A stretch of 64,000 bases of DNA, taken from positions 310,001 to 374,000 of the forward strand of contig CAWKKW010000003.1 of NCBI GenBank assembly GCA_963850345.1. The letters run 5' to 3'. This document shows positions 17,659 to 25,552 of the stretch, in pieces; position 1 is the first letter of the stretch, and the number at the start of each line of letters is the position of its first letter. The stretch comes from CAWKKW01 sp963850345 (GTDB lineage Bacteria > Acidobacteriota > Terriglobia > Terriglobales > Acidobacteriaceae). A program made the position numbers and the translations under genes. Below the pieces are notes generated by a model, which saw only the letters and a list, made by a program, of their open reading frames with translations, searched no databases and was not told where the DNA came from.

Positions 17659-18834
17659 ATGCCTGGCGTCGGAGTGGAGCAGGAGAAGCCGCTGGTGCAA
17701 AGCACAGCAGCCATGGAGATCAGCGTAAGCAGGCAGAATTTGCTGCGGGAGTTGACGGCCACGCAGAGTGTCGTCGAGCGCAAGACCACCATCCCGATTC
17801 TTTCGAACTTTTTGCTGGAGGCGGCGGACGACCGGTTGACAATTACCGCGACCGATCTGGACCAGAGCATCAAGACCTCGTGCGAGGCGAAGGTGAAGAA
17901 GCCGGGTTCGTGCACGGTGCCGGCGCGCAAGCTGTACGACTACATCAAACTGCTGCCCGAAGGAGAAATCAGCATCAAGCTGATGGAGAACCATTGGGTG
18001 CAGATCCGCTCGGGCCGTTCGAACACCAAGATGGTCGGCATGGCGCGGGCTAATTTTCCCCAAGTGGCAGAATTCCCGGAAAGCGGAGTGACGCGGATCC
18101 CGACCGCTTCGTTGAAGGGCATGATCAGCAAGACGATCTTTTCGATCTCGAACGAGGAGTCGCGTTACACGCTGAACGGCGCGCTGCTCATCTTCAAGGC
18201 AGAGAGCCTGGCGATGGTGGCGACGGACGGTCATCGGCTCGCACATATTGAGAAGCAAGGCGAGTCGCTGGCCAACATCAGCGGGGAGAAGAAGACGCTG
18301 ATTCCGCGCAAGGCACTGTCGGAGTTGCAGTCGCTGCTCGCGAATACGGACGAAGAGTTTCTCGACTTCTCTGACGATGAGCACACGTTATTTTTCCGCA
18401 TCGGTCATCGGGTGTTGACCACGCGGAAGCTGACTGGCCAGTTCCCGAACTACGAAGCGGTGCTGCCGCGGGACAACAACAAATTCGTGATTGTGCGCAG
18501 TGAAGAGTTGATGGGTTCGATTCAGCGGGTGGCGCAGTTCGCCGACGAGCGGTCGGGCGCGATCAAGATTCGACTGGAGCAGAACGAGCTGAAGATTTCG
18601 TCGTCGTCGACCGATTCGGGCGAGTCGGAAGATACGATTGAGACGCCGTACAGCTTCGATCCGATCGTGGTCGGATTCAACTCGGCGTACCTAATCGATT
18701 TTCTGAAGGCCGTGGGCGGGTCAGGTGAAGTGCGGCTCGAGTTTAAGGACGCACAATCGGCTGGGCAGATGCGTCCGGAAGATGCCTCGGACGATTTCAA
18801 GTACCGCTACATCATCATGCCCATGCGCATCTGA
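17659..18834 (+). CDS. dnaN: DNA polymerase III beta subunit (sliding clamp)
   Basis: A 391-residue sliding clamp, which tethers DNA polymerase III to DNA. Family landmarks are MEISVSRQNLLRELTATQSV, ERKTTIPILSNFLLEA, the NGALLIF and MVATDGHRLAH segments, and the C-terminal MPMRI that closes the clamp and forms the ligand-binding pocket edge. The ATG at 17659 has GGGGGG 10 bases upstream. An internal ATG at 17713 (MEISVSR) is closer to the usual family start but lacks a ribosome-binding site. It is separated from dnaA by about 3.65 kb holding three genes and the candidate origin. Confidence 0.97.
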   Translation: MPGVGVEQEKPLVQSTAAMEISVSRQNLLRELTATQSVVERKTTIPILSNFLLEAADDRLTITATDLDQSIKTSCEAKVKKPGSCTVPARKLYDYIKLLPEGEISIKLMENHWVQIRSGRSNTKMVGMARANFPQVAEFPESGVTRIPTASLKGMISKTIFSISNEESRYTLNGALLIFKAESLAMVATDGHRLAHIEKQGESLANISGEKKTLIPRKALSELQSLLANTDEEFLDFSDDEHTLFFRIGHRVLTTRKLTGQFPNYEAVLPRDNNKFVIVRSEELMGSIQRVAQFADERSGAIKIRLEQNELKISSSSTDSGESEDTIETPYSFDPIVVGFNSAYLIDFLKAVGGSGEVRLEFKDAQSAGQMRPEDASDDFKYRYIIMPMRI

Positions 18835-18843
18835 GGTGCTGCG

Positions 18844-18880
18844 GTGCTGCGCGCACGGCGAATCGCGCCTTCGGCGCAAG
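18844..18880. repeat. REP-like 37-bp repeat, copy 1
   Basis: Matches 21801-21837 at 34 of 37 positions. It contains a small GC-rich hairpin (GCGCC-ttc-GGCGC) and starts 10 bp after the dnaN stop. Both copies are intergenic and downstream of a gene. Confidence 0.6.
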
Positions 18881-18884
18881 TGCA

Positions 18885-18960
18885 ACTGCAAGAGCAAAGG
18901 AAGAGCAAAGGCAACGGCAAAGGAAGAGCAACAGCAAAGGAAAGAGCAACAGCAAAGCAG
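18885..18960 (+). repeat. Degenerate purine-rich tandem repeat
   Basis: The words GCAAAGGAAGAGCAA (18894 and 18917) and GCAAAGGAAAGAGCAA (18934) recur with a period near 20 bases, together with AACAGCAAAG. The strand is almost free of T. It lies between dnaN and its terminator. No coding potential is evident. Confidence 0.6.
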
Positions 18961-18972
18961 GAATGCAACTAA

Positions 18973-18999
18973 GGTCTGCCCTCAGGGTGGGCCTTTTTT
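18973..18999 (+). terminator. Intrinsic terminator after dnaN
   Basis: GGTCTGCCC pairs, with wobble pairs, with GGGTGGGCC around a tiny loop and is followed by six T residues (18994-18999). Confidence 0.75.
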
Positions 19000-19128
19000 G
19001 TTGGTGCAGAGAAGGGAAAGGCTGCGGTTTCAGAAATTCGTTGCAACTGCATGTTGAGTCGGTTCAACTCTCTTATCGAGGCTGGCAATTCTAGTCGAGG
19101 CCCGGGTTCTGTCACTCCACTTCTGAGG

Positions 19129-20790
19129 ATGTATTCCATGCGAGTGTCCTTCCTTGTTCTAGCTGGGTTGCTGGTGCTCTGCTGTGGCCAGTTTTCGTCA
19201 CGGCTGGCCTATGCAGCACAGGCTGCTGAGGCTGACCATGGATCTTCCCAGGAGAAGCTGGGGACGGTGAACTTCAGCACGTCGTGCAGCCCGGAGGTGG
19301 AGGTCGACTTCAATCGCGCGGTGGCGCTGATGCATTCGTTCCAATTCGCACGGGCGATCGACGGGTTCCATTCGGTGCTGTCGCGGGATCCCGCGTGTTC
19401 AATGGCGGACTGGGGAATCGCGCTAAGCAATTGGGGCAATCCGTTCGCGGCCGGCCAGAAATCAGAGCGTCAACTGGAGGAGGGGCGTAAGGCTGTCGAG
19501 CAGGCGCGGGCGGCGAAACCGGAGACCGCGCGTGAGAACGCGTATGTAGAAGCTGTCGCTAAGCTCTATACCGATCCCGCGACTGTGGATCACCGGACCC
19601 GCGTGCTGGGGTACGAAAGCTCTATGGCGGCGATCCATTCGACGTATCCGGAGGACACAGAAGCGGCTATCTTCTATGCGCTCGCCATGGCCGCAGCCGC
19701 TGATCCGGCAGATAAGAGCTACGCGAGACAACGCGAGGCGGGAAAGATTCTGGAGACGCTGTACGTGAAGTATCCAGATCATCCGGGACTCGCGCATTAC
19801 ATCATCCACACGTACGACGCTCCGGCGCTGGCCTCTCGCGCAGAGGGAGCGGCGAAGCACTACAGCGAGATTGCTCCCGCGAGCCCGCACGCGTTGCATA
19901 TGCCGTCACACATCTTCACGCGGCTGGGGCAGTGGCAGGCTTCGATCGATACGAACATTGCTTCGGCGGCTGCCGCCAAAAAGGCGGGACAGCCGGCGGA
20001 TGAGTTGCACGCGACCGATTACGAAGTCTACGCGTATCTGCAGACAGCGCAGGATGGGGCCGCGCGCGGCGGAGTCGATGCGGCAGCGGAGATCTTCTCA
20101 CGCTTCAACCCCGCGGTTGAAGTGGGAGGGGCGGGAGGTCCGGCGGCGGCATATTTCGCGCATGCCGCGATTCCTGCGCGATATGCGCTGGAACGGAGAG
20201 CGTGGCAGGAGGCGGGAAAACTCGCGGTCACGAGCAGCCCTTACCCGCAGACTGAGGCGATCACCCAGTTCGCGCGAGGTCTGGGGGCGGCGCACCTGAA
20301 AGATGCTGCGGCGGCACACGCTGCGACCGACGTACTGGAACAATGCCGCGCGCGGCTGGACAAAAAGAACGAGAGCTACTGGGCCAACCAGGTTCAGATT
20401 CAGAGGCAGGAAGTACTCGCATGGCTGGCGTTTGCGGACGGCCAATCCGCGGATGCGATTGCGAAGATGCGAGAGGCAGCGGCATGGGAGGACAAGACAG
20501 AGAAGAGCGCAGTGACCCCGGGGCCGCTGCTGCCTGCGCATGAACAGATGGGGGACATGCTGCTGCAAGTGGGGCGAGCGGGCGATGCGCTGAAAGAGTA
20601 CGAAGCGACGCTGACGAAAGAGCCGAACCGATTCTGGGCGTTGTATGGCGCGGCGAAGGCGGCGAAGCGGTCGGGCGACGGCGAAAGGCAGAAAAGGTAT
20701 CTACAGCAGTTACTCAATGTGACGGAGCGCGCGGATCGGCCGGGACGAAGCGAATTGGCGGAGGCGCGGAGTGAGGTGGCCCGTAAGTAA
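19129..20790 (+). CDS. Exported TPR-repeat protein
   Basis: About 553 residues from ATG 19129. The frame runs further upstream, but the signal peptide (MRVSFLVLAGLLVLCCG) lies directly after this ATG; a second ATG at 19138 is also possible. After the signal, helical repeats resemble TPRs: FNRAVALMHSFQFARAIDGF, then MADWGIALSNWGNP, and near the end AGDALKEYEATLTKEPNRFWALYGAAKAAKRSGD. HYIIHTYDAPALA and HALHMPSHIF are conserved landmarks of a group of large periplasmic TPR proteins in Acidobacteria and Proteobacteria. Likely a periplasmic protein-interaction scaffold; partner unknown. Confidence 0.82.
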   Translation: MYSMRVSFLVLAGLLVLCCGQFSSRLAYAAQAAEADHGSSQEKLGTVNFSTSCSPEVEVDFNRAVALMHSFQFARAIDGFHSVLSRDPACSMADWGIALSNWGNPFAAGQKSERQLEEGRKAVEQARAAKPETARENAYVEAVAKLYTDPATVDHRTRVLGYESSMAAIHSTYPEDTEAAIFYALAMAAAADPADKSYARQREAGKILETLYVKYPDHPGLAHYIIHTYDAPALASRAEGAAKHYSEIAPASPHALHMPSHIFTRLGQWQASIDTNIASAAAAKKAGQPADELHATDYEVYAYLQTAQDGAARGGVDAAAEIFSRFNPAVEVGGAGGPAAAYFAHAAIPARYALERRAWQEAGKLAVTSSPYPQTEAITQFARGLGAAHLKDAAAAHAATDVLEQCRARLDKKNESYWANQVQIQRQEVLAWLAFADGQSADAIAKMREAAAWEDKTEKSAVTPGPLLPAHEQMGDMLLQVGRAGDALKEYEATLTKEPNRFWALYGAAKAAKRSGDGERQKRYLQQLLNVTERADRPGRSELAEARSEVARK

Positions 20791-21015
20791 GAGGGTTGCG
20801 GGGTGAACGCGCCTAACGGGTGGCTGGAGTTTGAGGATGTTCAGCCGGCGGCCGAGCGCCGGAACATACGTCGGATGATTTGAGATATCGGTCCATCCTT
20901 ATGGCTACGAGCGTGTGGCTGCTCTCCGCTTACGGAGCGCGCTACGAAGTTCTGGTAAGAGCCGAGCGCCAGGAATTCTGTGCGCGTGTGGATAGGAGGC
21001 ACTAGACTAGCGTGC

Positions 21016-21768
21016 ATGAATAGACCAACGCTCAATCGGGTGTTTGCGGCGGGTCTCCTTTCGCCGGTAGCGGCTGTCTTGCTGTACCAGCTGGTCTATT
21101 CGTTGATGACTTCGTTGAGCCGTGATCTCCAGAGGGATTGGGCTTTCCGGCTCGCGATGGCGGCGGCCGCAATGACACTGCCTAGCCTGTTGACATTCGT
21201 CCTGGCCGTTATGCAAGCCCGGCAGAAGAAGCTGACGAAACTGTCCGCGGTCGGCTTGATCCTGGCAATCCTGACGCTGGGCATGGTGGCTATACCTGCG
21301 CATGACGGCCTGCTCCGTTCGAGGCAGGAGAGGAACATGGCGCTGCACGACGTCGCCGCGCCTTCGTTCGAGACCACGGATCTTGCTGGAAAGGTCCAAC
21401 GGCTTAGCGATCAAAAAGGTAAGGTCGTTCTGATCAATCTTTGGGCGACCTGGTGCGGACCTTGCCGAATCGAGATGCCGAAGCTCGATCGCCTCTACAA
21501 AGAACGCAGCGCACGCGGGCTGGTGGTTTTTGGCTTGTCTGCGGAGAATGCCCAGACGCAGCAAAATTTCGTTACCAGGTATCCGGTGAGCTATCCGTTG
21601 CTGACGATGGCCCCGGGAGTTCCGAGTTTCTATCGTGATATCGCGCGTTACCCAACGTTGTTCCTGGTCGATCGCAGTGGCCAGTTGCAGCCATTGCCGG
21701 AGTCGGGAGGCTCGTTCCCGGAGGTTGAGGCCGCAGTGGACAAGCTTCTAGAAAGTCCGCCGCAGTAG
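21016..21768 (+). CDS. Membrane-anchored thioredoxin-like protein (TlpA/ResA type)
   Basis: A 250-residue protein from ATG 21016. The first 110 residues hold three hydrophobic segments (GLLSPVAAVLLYQLVYSLM, AMAAAAMTLPSLLTFVLAV, SAVGLILAILTLGMVAI). The remainder is an AhpC/TSA-like thioredoxin domain with the redox motif WCGPC in NLWATWCGPCRIEMP, the GLSAENAQT segment, and the cis-proline strand RYPTLFLVDRSG. TlpA/ResA proteins reduce disulfides in the periplasm, for example during cytochrome c assembly. The three-helix N-terminus is more than the single anchor usual for the family. An AGGAGG at 20994 is too far from this ATG to decide the start. Confidence 0.85.
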   Translation: MNRPTLNRVFAAGLLSPVAAVLLYQLVYSLMTSLSRDLQRDWAFRLAMAAAAMTLPSLLTFVLAVMQARQKKLTKLSAVGLILAILTLGMVAIPAHDGLLRSRQERNMALHDVAAPSFETTDLAGKVQRLSDQKGKVVLINLWATWCGPCRIEMPKLDRLYKERSARGLVVFGLSAENAQTQQNFVTRYPVSYPLLTMAPGVPSFYRDIARYPTLFLVDRSGQLQPLPESGGSFPEVEAAVDKLLESPPQ

Positions 21769-21800
21769 CGCCGCCCGGGTGTTCCGCGCACTGCGGATCG

Positions 21801-21837
21801 GTGCTGCGCGCACTGCGGATCGCGCCTACGGCGCAAG
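21801..21837. repeat. REP-like 37-bp repeat, copy 2
   Basis: Matches 18844-18880 at 34 of 37 positions. A partial copy (CCGCGCACTGCGGATCG) directly precedes it at 21784-21800. Confidence 0.6.
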
Positions 21838-21907
21838 GCAAAAAACATAGCCGGGCTTCCAAAATTTATATTGACTCTCCTGTGACTGGAGGCTTGATAA
21901 CCACTGC

Positions 21908-22708
21908 ATGCTCAAGATCGGCGACTTCTCTTCTCTCTCGCAAATCTCGGTTAAGACGCTGCGCTACTACGACGAGATGGGTTTGTTCAGCCCGGATCAT
22001 GTGGATGGACAGTCGGGTTACCGCTACTACTCGGTGACGCAACTGCCGCGGCTGCATCGGATTCTCGCGTTGAAGGACCTGGGCTTTTCTCTGGAACAGA
22101 TTGCGCAGTTGGTGGAGCGGGGCGTGACTGTGGAGCAACTTCGCGGCATGTTTCTGCTGCGGCAGGCGGAGCAGCAGGGGAGGGTGGAGGAGGAGCAGTC
22201 CCGGTTGATGAGACTGCGCGCACGTTTGAGCCTGATTGATAAGGAGGACAGCATGAACAGCGACGTTGTCGTGAAGGACGTACCTTCGCAGTGGATCGTT
22301 TCGGTTCGGGCGGTGGTCGCCAACTATCCAGCGGTGGGTCAACTGTACGGACAGGTGCAGCAGGAGATGAACGGGTGTGCGGGATTGCCGGTGGCACTCT
22401 GGCACGATGCGGAGTTCAAAGAGCACGACGTGGATGCCGAGGCGGGATTCTATGTGAAGCAGCCGCCAGCGGCGAAGGGCAAGGTGCTGGTGCACGAGTT
22501 GCCGGCGGTGAAGGTGGCAAGCGCCATTCACAACGGCGCCTACAATCGGCTGACGCAGGCGTATGACGACTTGCTGCGCTGGGTGGGAACGAACGGGTAC
22601 CAGGTGGCGGGTCCGATTCGAGAGCTGTACCTGAAGTGTTCGCAACCGGTGCGGCAGGATGACGAGTCGTATGTGACGGAGATCCAGGTGCCGGTCAAGC
22701 CCGCGTAA
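21908..22708 (+). CDS. MerR-family regulator with GyrI-like effector domain
   Basis: A 266-residue regulator of the BmrR/BltR type. The N-terminal winged helix has MLKIGDFSSLSQISVKTLRY and the wing text GYRYYSVTQL, followed by the dimerisation helix (about 75-115). The C-terminal domain (VVVKDVPSQWIVSVRAVV ... GPIRELYLKCSQPV ... EIQVPV) is the GyrI-like/AraC effector-binding fold, in which a conserved glutamate (ETD-type region REDYL) recognises cationic drugs. Such proteins usually activate a multidrug transporter, but no transporter is adjacent here. No promoter with the stretched 19-bp spacer is evident nearby. Confidence 0.88.
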   Translation: MLKIGDFSSLSQISVKTLRYYDEMGLFSPDHVDGQSGYRYYSVTQLPRLHRILALKDLGFSLEQIAQLVERGVTVEQLRGMFLLRQAEQQGRVEEEQSRLMRLRARLSLIDKEDSMNSDVVVKDVPSQWIVSVRAVVANYPAVGQLYGQVQQEMNGCAGLPVALWHDAEFKEHDVDAEAGFYVKQPPAAKGKVLVHELPAVKVASAIHNGAYNRLTQAYDDLLRWVGTNGYQVAGPIRELYLKCSQPVRQDDESYVTEIQVPVKPA

Positions 22709-22752
22709 GCCGGGCGCGGACTCTTTTCGTCGATTAAGTCTCGTCGAGGACT

Positions 22753-22793
22753 GGGTGCCCCACTCTTCACGCTCTTGTGAAAGTGGGGCACCC
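22753..22793. repeat. Long inverted repeat
   Basis: GGGTGCCCCACT (22753-22764) pairs with AGTGGGGCACCC (22782-22793). An inner TTCAC/GTGAA pair extends the stem. No T-run follows, so this is a repeat or transcript-end stabiliser rather than a clear terminator. Confidence 0.6.
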
Positions 22794-22871
22794 TCCATTC
22801 GTTGGAGTGAACAAGGTGGGCTACCGCCAGGTGATCAAGGCACAACTCAAAGCCGAGTAGGACAATTCATC

Positions 22872-22898
22872 TTGGCCAAATCAATCGAATGCTATACT
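22872..22898 (+). promoter_or_regulatory. Possible promoter of the decayed DsrE-like gene
   Basis: TTGGCC (22872-22877) and TATACT (22893-22898) are 15 bases apart, shorter than optimal. The pseudogene starts 25 bases downstream. Confidence 0.3.
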
Positions 22899-22922
22899 TC
22901 GGATCACTCTCGTGAGGTCTTC

Positions 22923-23374
22923 ATGGGGCGGCGGTCCTTTCTTCGGCAGTTAGTGGCCGTAGCTTTCCCTGGAGTTGCGTCTTCGTTCGGCCGGAGACTG
23001 CGCATAGATCACTGAACATCATGATGAAGAGCGCGTGGGGATCGGATGATCCGGCCAAGGCGGCGTTTCCTTTTCTTGACGGCCTCGCGCTGCCAGATGC
23101 GGGACATACAGTGCAGATCTTTCTGTTGGGCGAAGCGGTTTCAACGATGCGTTCGTCAGTAGCATTCGCGGTGATGCCTGTGCGCCGGCCACCTCTAGGC
23201 GAGGTCATGAAAAAGAAAGTAGCGGACCACAAGGTTCAGATTTACGCCTGTGGCGCCTGCTCTCGGGCGCGCGGAGTGTTCTGCAGGCGGATCCGGATCC
23301 GTGGGGAGCGAAGGTCGGCGCCCGCCTATCTTTGCATCGCTGGTGGAGTGGCCGATCGCGTCATAACGGAGTAA
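22923..23374 (+). pseudogene. Decayed Tat-exported DsrE-family protein
   Basis: The ATG at 22923 opens a Tat-like signal (MGRRSFLRQLVAVAFPGVAS) that stops after 30 codons. From 23021 another frame carries a clear DsrE-type sequence: MKSAWGSDDPAKAAFPFLDG, AGHTVQIFLLGEAV and VQIYACGACSRARGV, with the conserved CGAC cysteines. After GV, homology moves to other frames: ADPDPWGAKVG, then PPIFASLVEW, then ADRVITE and the stop in the original frame. I infer an ancestral Tat-signal DsrE/DsrF-like protein broken by at least one indel after the signal and three near the C-terminus. The family handles sulfur or acts as small redox proteins. Confidence 0.65.
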
Positions 23375-23556
23375 CTCAGTCGTTGCCTTGGACGATTCAG
23401 GATGTGGTAAACACGTGTGGCGGCGGAGGTTGGTCGATACGAGTGCGGGTCTAGCGGTCTGAAGTGGAACCCACGCTTCGCAAAACACACGAAGAGTAGG
23501 CCGTCCCGGTTTGTTTGAGATGAAGAAGTGGGACGAGACAGGTGGGATACCTGCCG

Positions 23557-24674
23557 CTACGAATTCCTACGCTCCGGTCTTTTGGTGGCTGAGATTCCTG
23601 TCGCACGCTCAAGAGGCTGCTTCAGATGAAAAATAAATTGGAGAGCCTCATCAACCACTTCGTCCTGAGGAGCACCGGCTTTGAGCGGAATCGGGATGAG
23701 CCATGCTTCATAATCAGCAGCGAACCGATGCTCTTTAAGAAAGCCCTTACCTTTCACTTCCTTCAGTTGTCGCCGAATTCCTTCGGCGCTTGGGGTGCCC
23801 GGGGTAAATTCGATCCAAAGCGGGCTTTCTCCAAGATCTTCCCATGCCCACGGGAAAATCCTATCCATATATCAGTTCCACAAAGTTGGAGGTTTTGTCC
23901 GAAATGCAGCGATGAGTCAAACTTGGCCTGCAACGTATTGTTGTGAGCCTTCGTCTGCACAATGTTTTTTTCAACACATCTCCTGATTAGTTCTCGTGTA
24001 ATCCAAATCAAGGGTCGGAGGAGAGTTGGGGTTCCAGCATTACCTTGAATCTGCTGAGCTTCAAGTGGTTCGAATGTCTCCTTTTGGGCCACTTCGCAGA
24101 ATCTCCTTAGTTGATCGATGTCTGAGACAAGTCTCTGCCGCGCTTTTTCTAGGGAATGCTTCGGAAGGATTTGGTCCAGTAGGGACAATGTTTCTTCCCA
24201 GGATGTCACTTCCAAGAGTCTTTTACGAACCAAGGCCTTGGTTTGCCCCAAGGTATCCGGCCAGACAACTTCCTTGCCGAAGGCTGAACGCGACAACTTT
24301 AGGAGTTTTTTGAAGGCTACCCTTCTCCGATCCTCCGGAACGACAAATAGGACGAGACCGCCTTCTTCAATTTCGTTTAGGTAACTAGTTGGTTGATGAT
24401 TAGTGAATCCTGCTTGAAATTTGCTCTCAACGAGTGCGCGGGTGACTCCGTATTCGTTCTTGATCTGAATGTCAGGAATGCAACGACTCTCCTGGCCTCT
24501 GTTTTGGACCCGCACTTGATAGGTTTCGGATTCAGGTAAGACTAGCCCGTAGTGCGCAAACAATTCTTGGAATGCTGGTCTATGTGATTCAAGGATGTGC
24601 GCGAGGAGCTCTGTCGCGAGATTCTCTCTTCCGATTCCATGGGATTGTGCGATGTATGCGATCAAACCATCCAT
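23557..24674 (-). pseudogene. PD-(D/E)XK nuclease-like gene with a frameshift
   Basis: From ATG 24674 the frame encodes MDGLIAYIAQSHGIGRENLA and continues about 300 residues. CIPDIQIKNEYGVTRALVE followed by SKFQAG has the D ... E-x-K spacing of a PD-(D/E)XK nuclease core, followed by NHQPTSYLNEI. At the plus-strand run GGGAAAA (23852-23858) the homologous text moves to the next frame: the first frame gives TDIWIGFSRGHGK and the second gives FPWAWEDLGESPLWIEF, which continues naturally to the stop at 23557. A one-base change in this run would join them into a protein of about 372 residues. Base composition is visibly AT-richer than the surroundings, suggesting recent acquisition. A sequencing error or programmed slippage cannot be excluded. 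Confidence 0.65.
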
Positions 24675-24786
24675 TTCGTCCGAGCCATTTTCATTGTTTG
24701 GTTTTTGAACAGGAATATCTTCCGACTTTTCCTCTCTGCATATGCGAAAAGCGGTCGGTCTTCCCTGTTGCTGAGCGTTGCCCAGG

Positions 24787-25455
24787 TCAGCTGGCGTTGA
24801 CCGTGGTGGGGCGCCCGGCTTCGGCGCCAACGGGCATGCGGGCGGCTAGGCCGGTGGCGTGGAGGGTAGCGCCAACCATGGCTTCGAAGCCCATGCAGGA
24901 GTTGATCATCATCTGGTAGAGGCGGCGGTCGGTCCACTCCATCTGATAGAAGCGGCGCACGTAGGCGGCACGGCGAGTGTCCGTTTCGATCAGTTCCTGC
25001 TCGGCATCTTTGGCGTGTTCGGGAAAGTGTTTTTCGAGCCACTGGACTTTCCGCTTGCGCGAGGCATAGACGAAGATGTGGAAGGCTCCCGGAAGGGTGG
25101 AGAGCACGCAGGCAGCGCCGCGGCCGACGACAACGCAGTTACCGGATTCAGCCTGCTTGCGCAGGTAATCGCGGACGAAGGAGACCATGCGTTCGCTGTC
25201 GAAGACATTGGTTTCAGGGACGGCGGGCATGCGTTCGATGCTGCCATGCCAGAAAGATTTGCCGAAGCGGTAGTACCAGGGATCGAGGCGTTCATCGCAC
25301 TGTTCGGCGAGGGACCGGGTGACGCCGGCTTTCTTGGCGATCTCTTCAATCAAGCAGTGGTCGATGAGCTTCCAACCGAGGCGATTGGCGAGGTGATAGG
25401 CGAACTCGGCACCCTGGCTGCCGTATTCCCGTTCGACTGTAATGACGCGAACCAT
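24787..25455 (-). CDS. Cytidylate kinase-like family protein
   Basis: A 222-residue P-loop kinase-like protein. The ATG at 25455 is chosen over an upstream TTG because GGGAGAAG stands 8 bases before it and the family starts here. VITVEREYGSQGAEFAYHLA corresponds to the ITISREYGSGG start of the family, in which the canonical Walker lysine is missing. Further landmarks are the LGWKLIDHCLIEEIAKKAGV segment, CVVVGRGAACVL and HIFVYASRKRKVQWL. Members are annotated cytidylate-kinase-like; the substrate is not established. The C-terminal 30 residues are poorly conserved in type. Confidence 0.82.
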   Translation of the reverse strand: MVRVITVEREYGSQGAEFAYHLANRLGWKLIDHCLIEEIAKKAGVTRSLAEQCDERLDPWYYRFGKSFWHGSIERMPAVPETNVFDSERMVSFVRDYLRKQAESGNCVVVGRGAACVLSTLPGAFHIFVYASRKRKVQWLEKHFPEHAKDAEQELIETDTRRAAYVRRFYQMEWTDRRLYQMMINSCMGFEAMVGATLHATGLAARMPVGAEAGRPTTVNAS

Positions 25456-25552
25456 GGCTTGCTTCTCCCGGTCACTGTCGTCAGACAATGCCGATTCGGG
25501 CCGATGCTAGCACCGTTAAGGCGGTAAATCCAGAGCCGAACGGGCTGGATGT

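Noticed and set aside
22798..22860. Possible gene remnant reading into a stop at 22858-22860
   Set aside because: Twenty or so residues only, with no recognisable homology and no upstream continuation.
22755..23015. Plus-strand ORF of 86 codons
   Set aside because: Only the part from ATG 22923 looks protein-like (Tat signal) and it is treated as part of the DsrE pseudogene.
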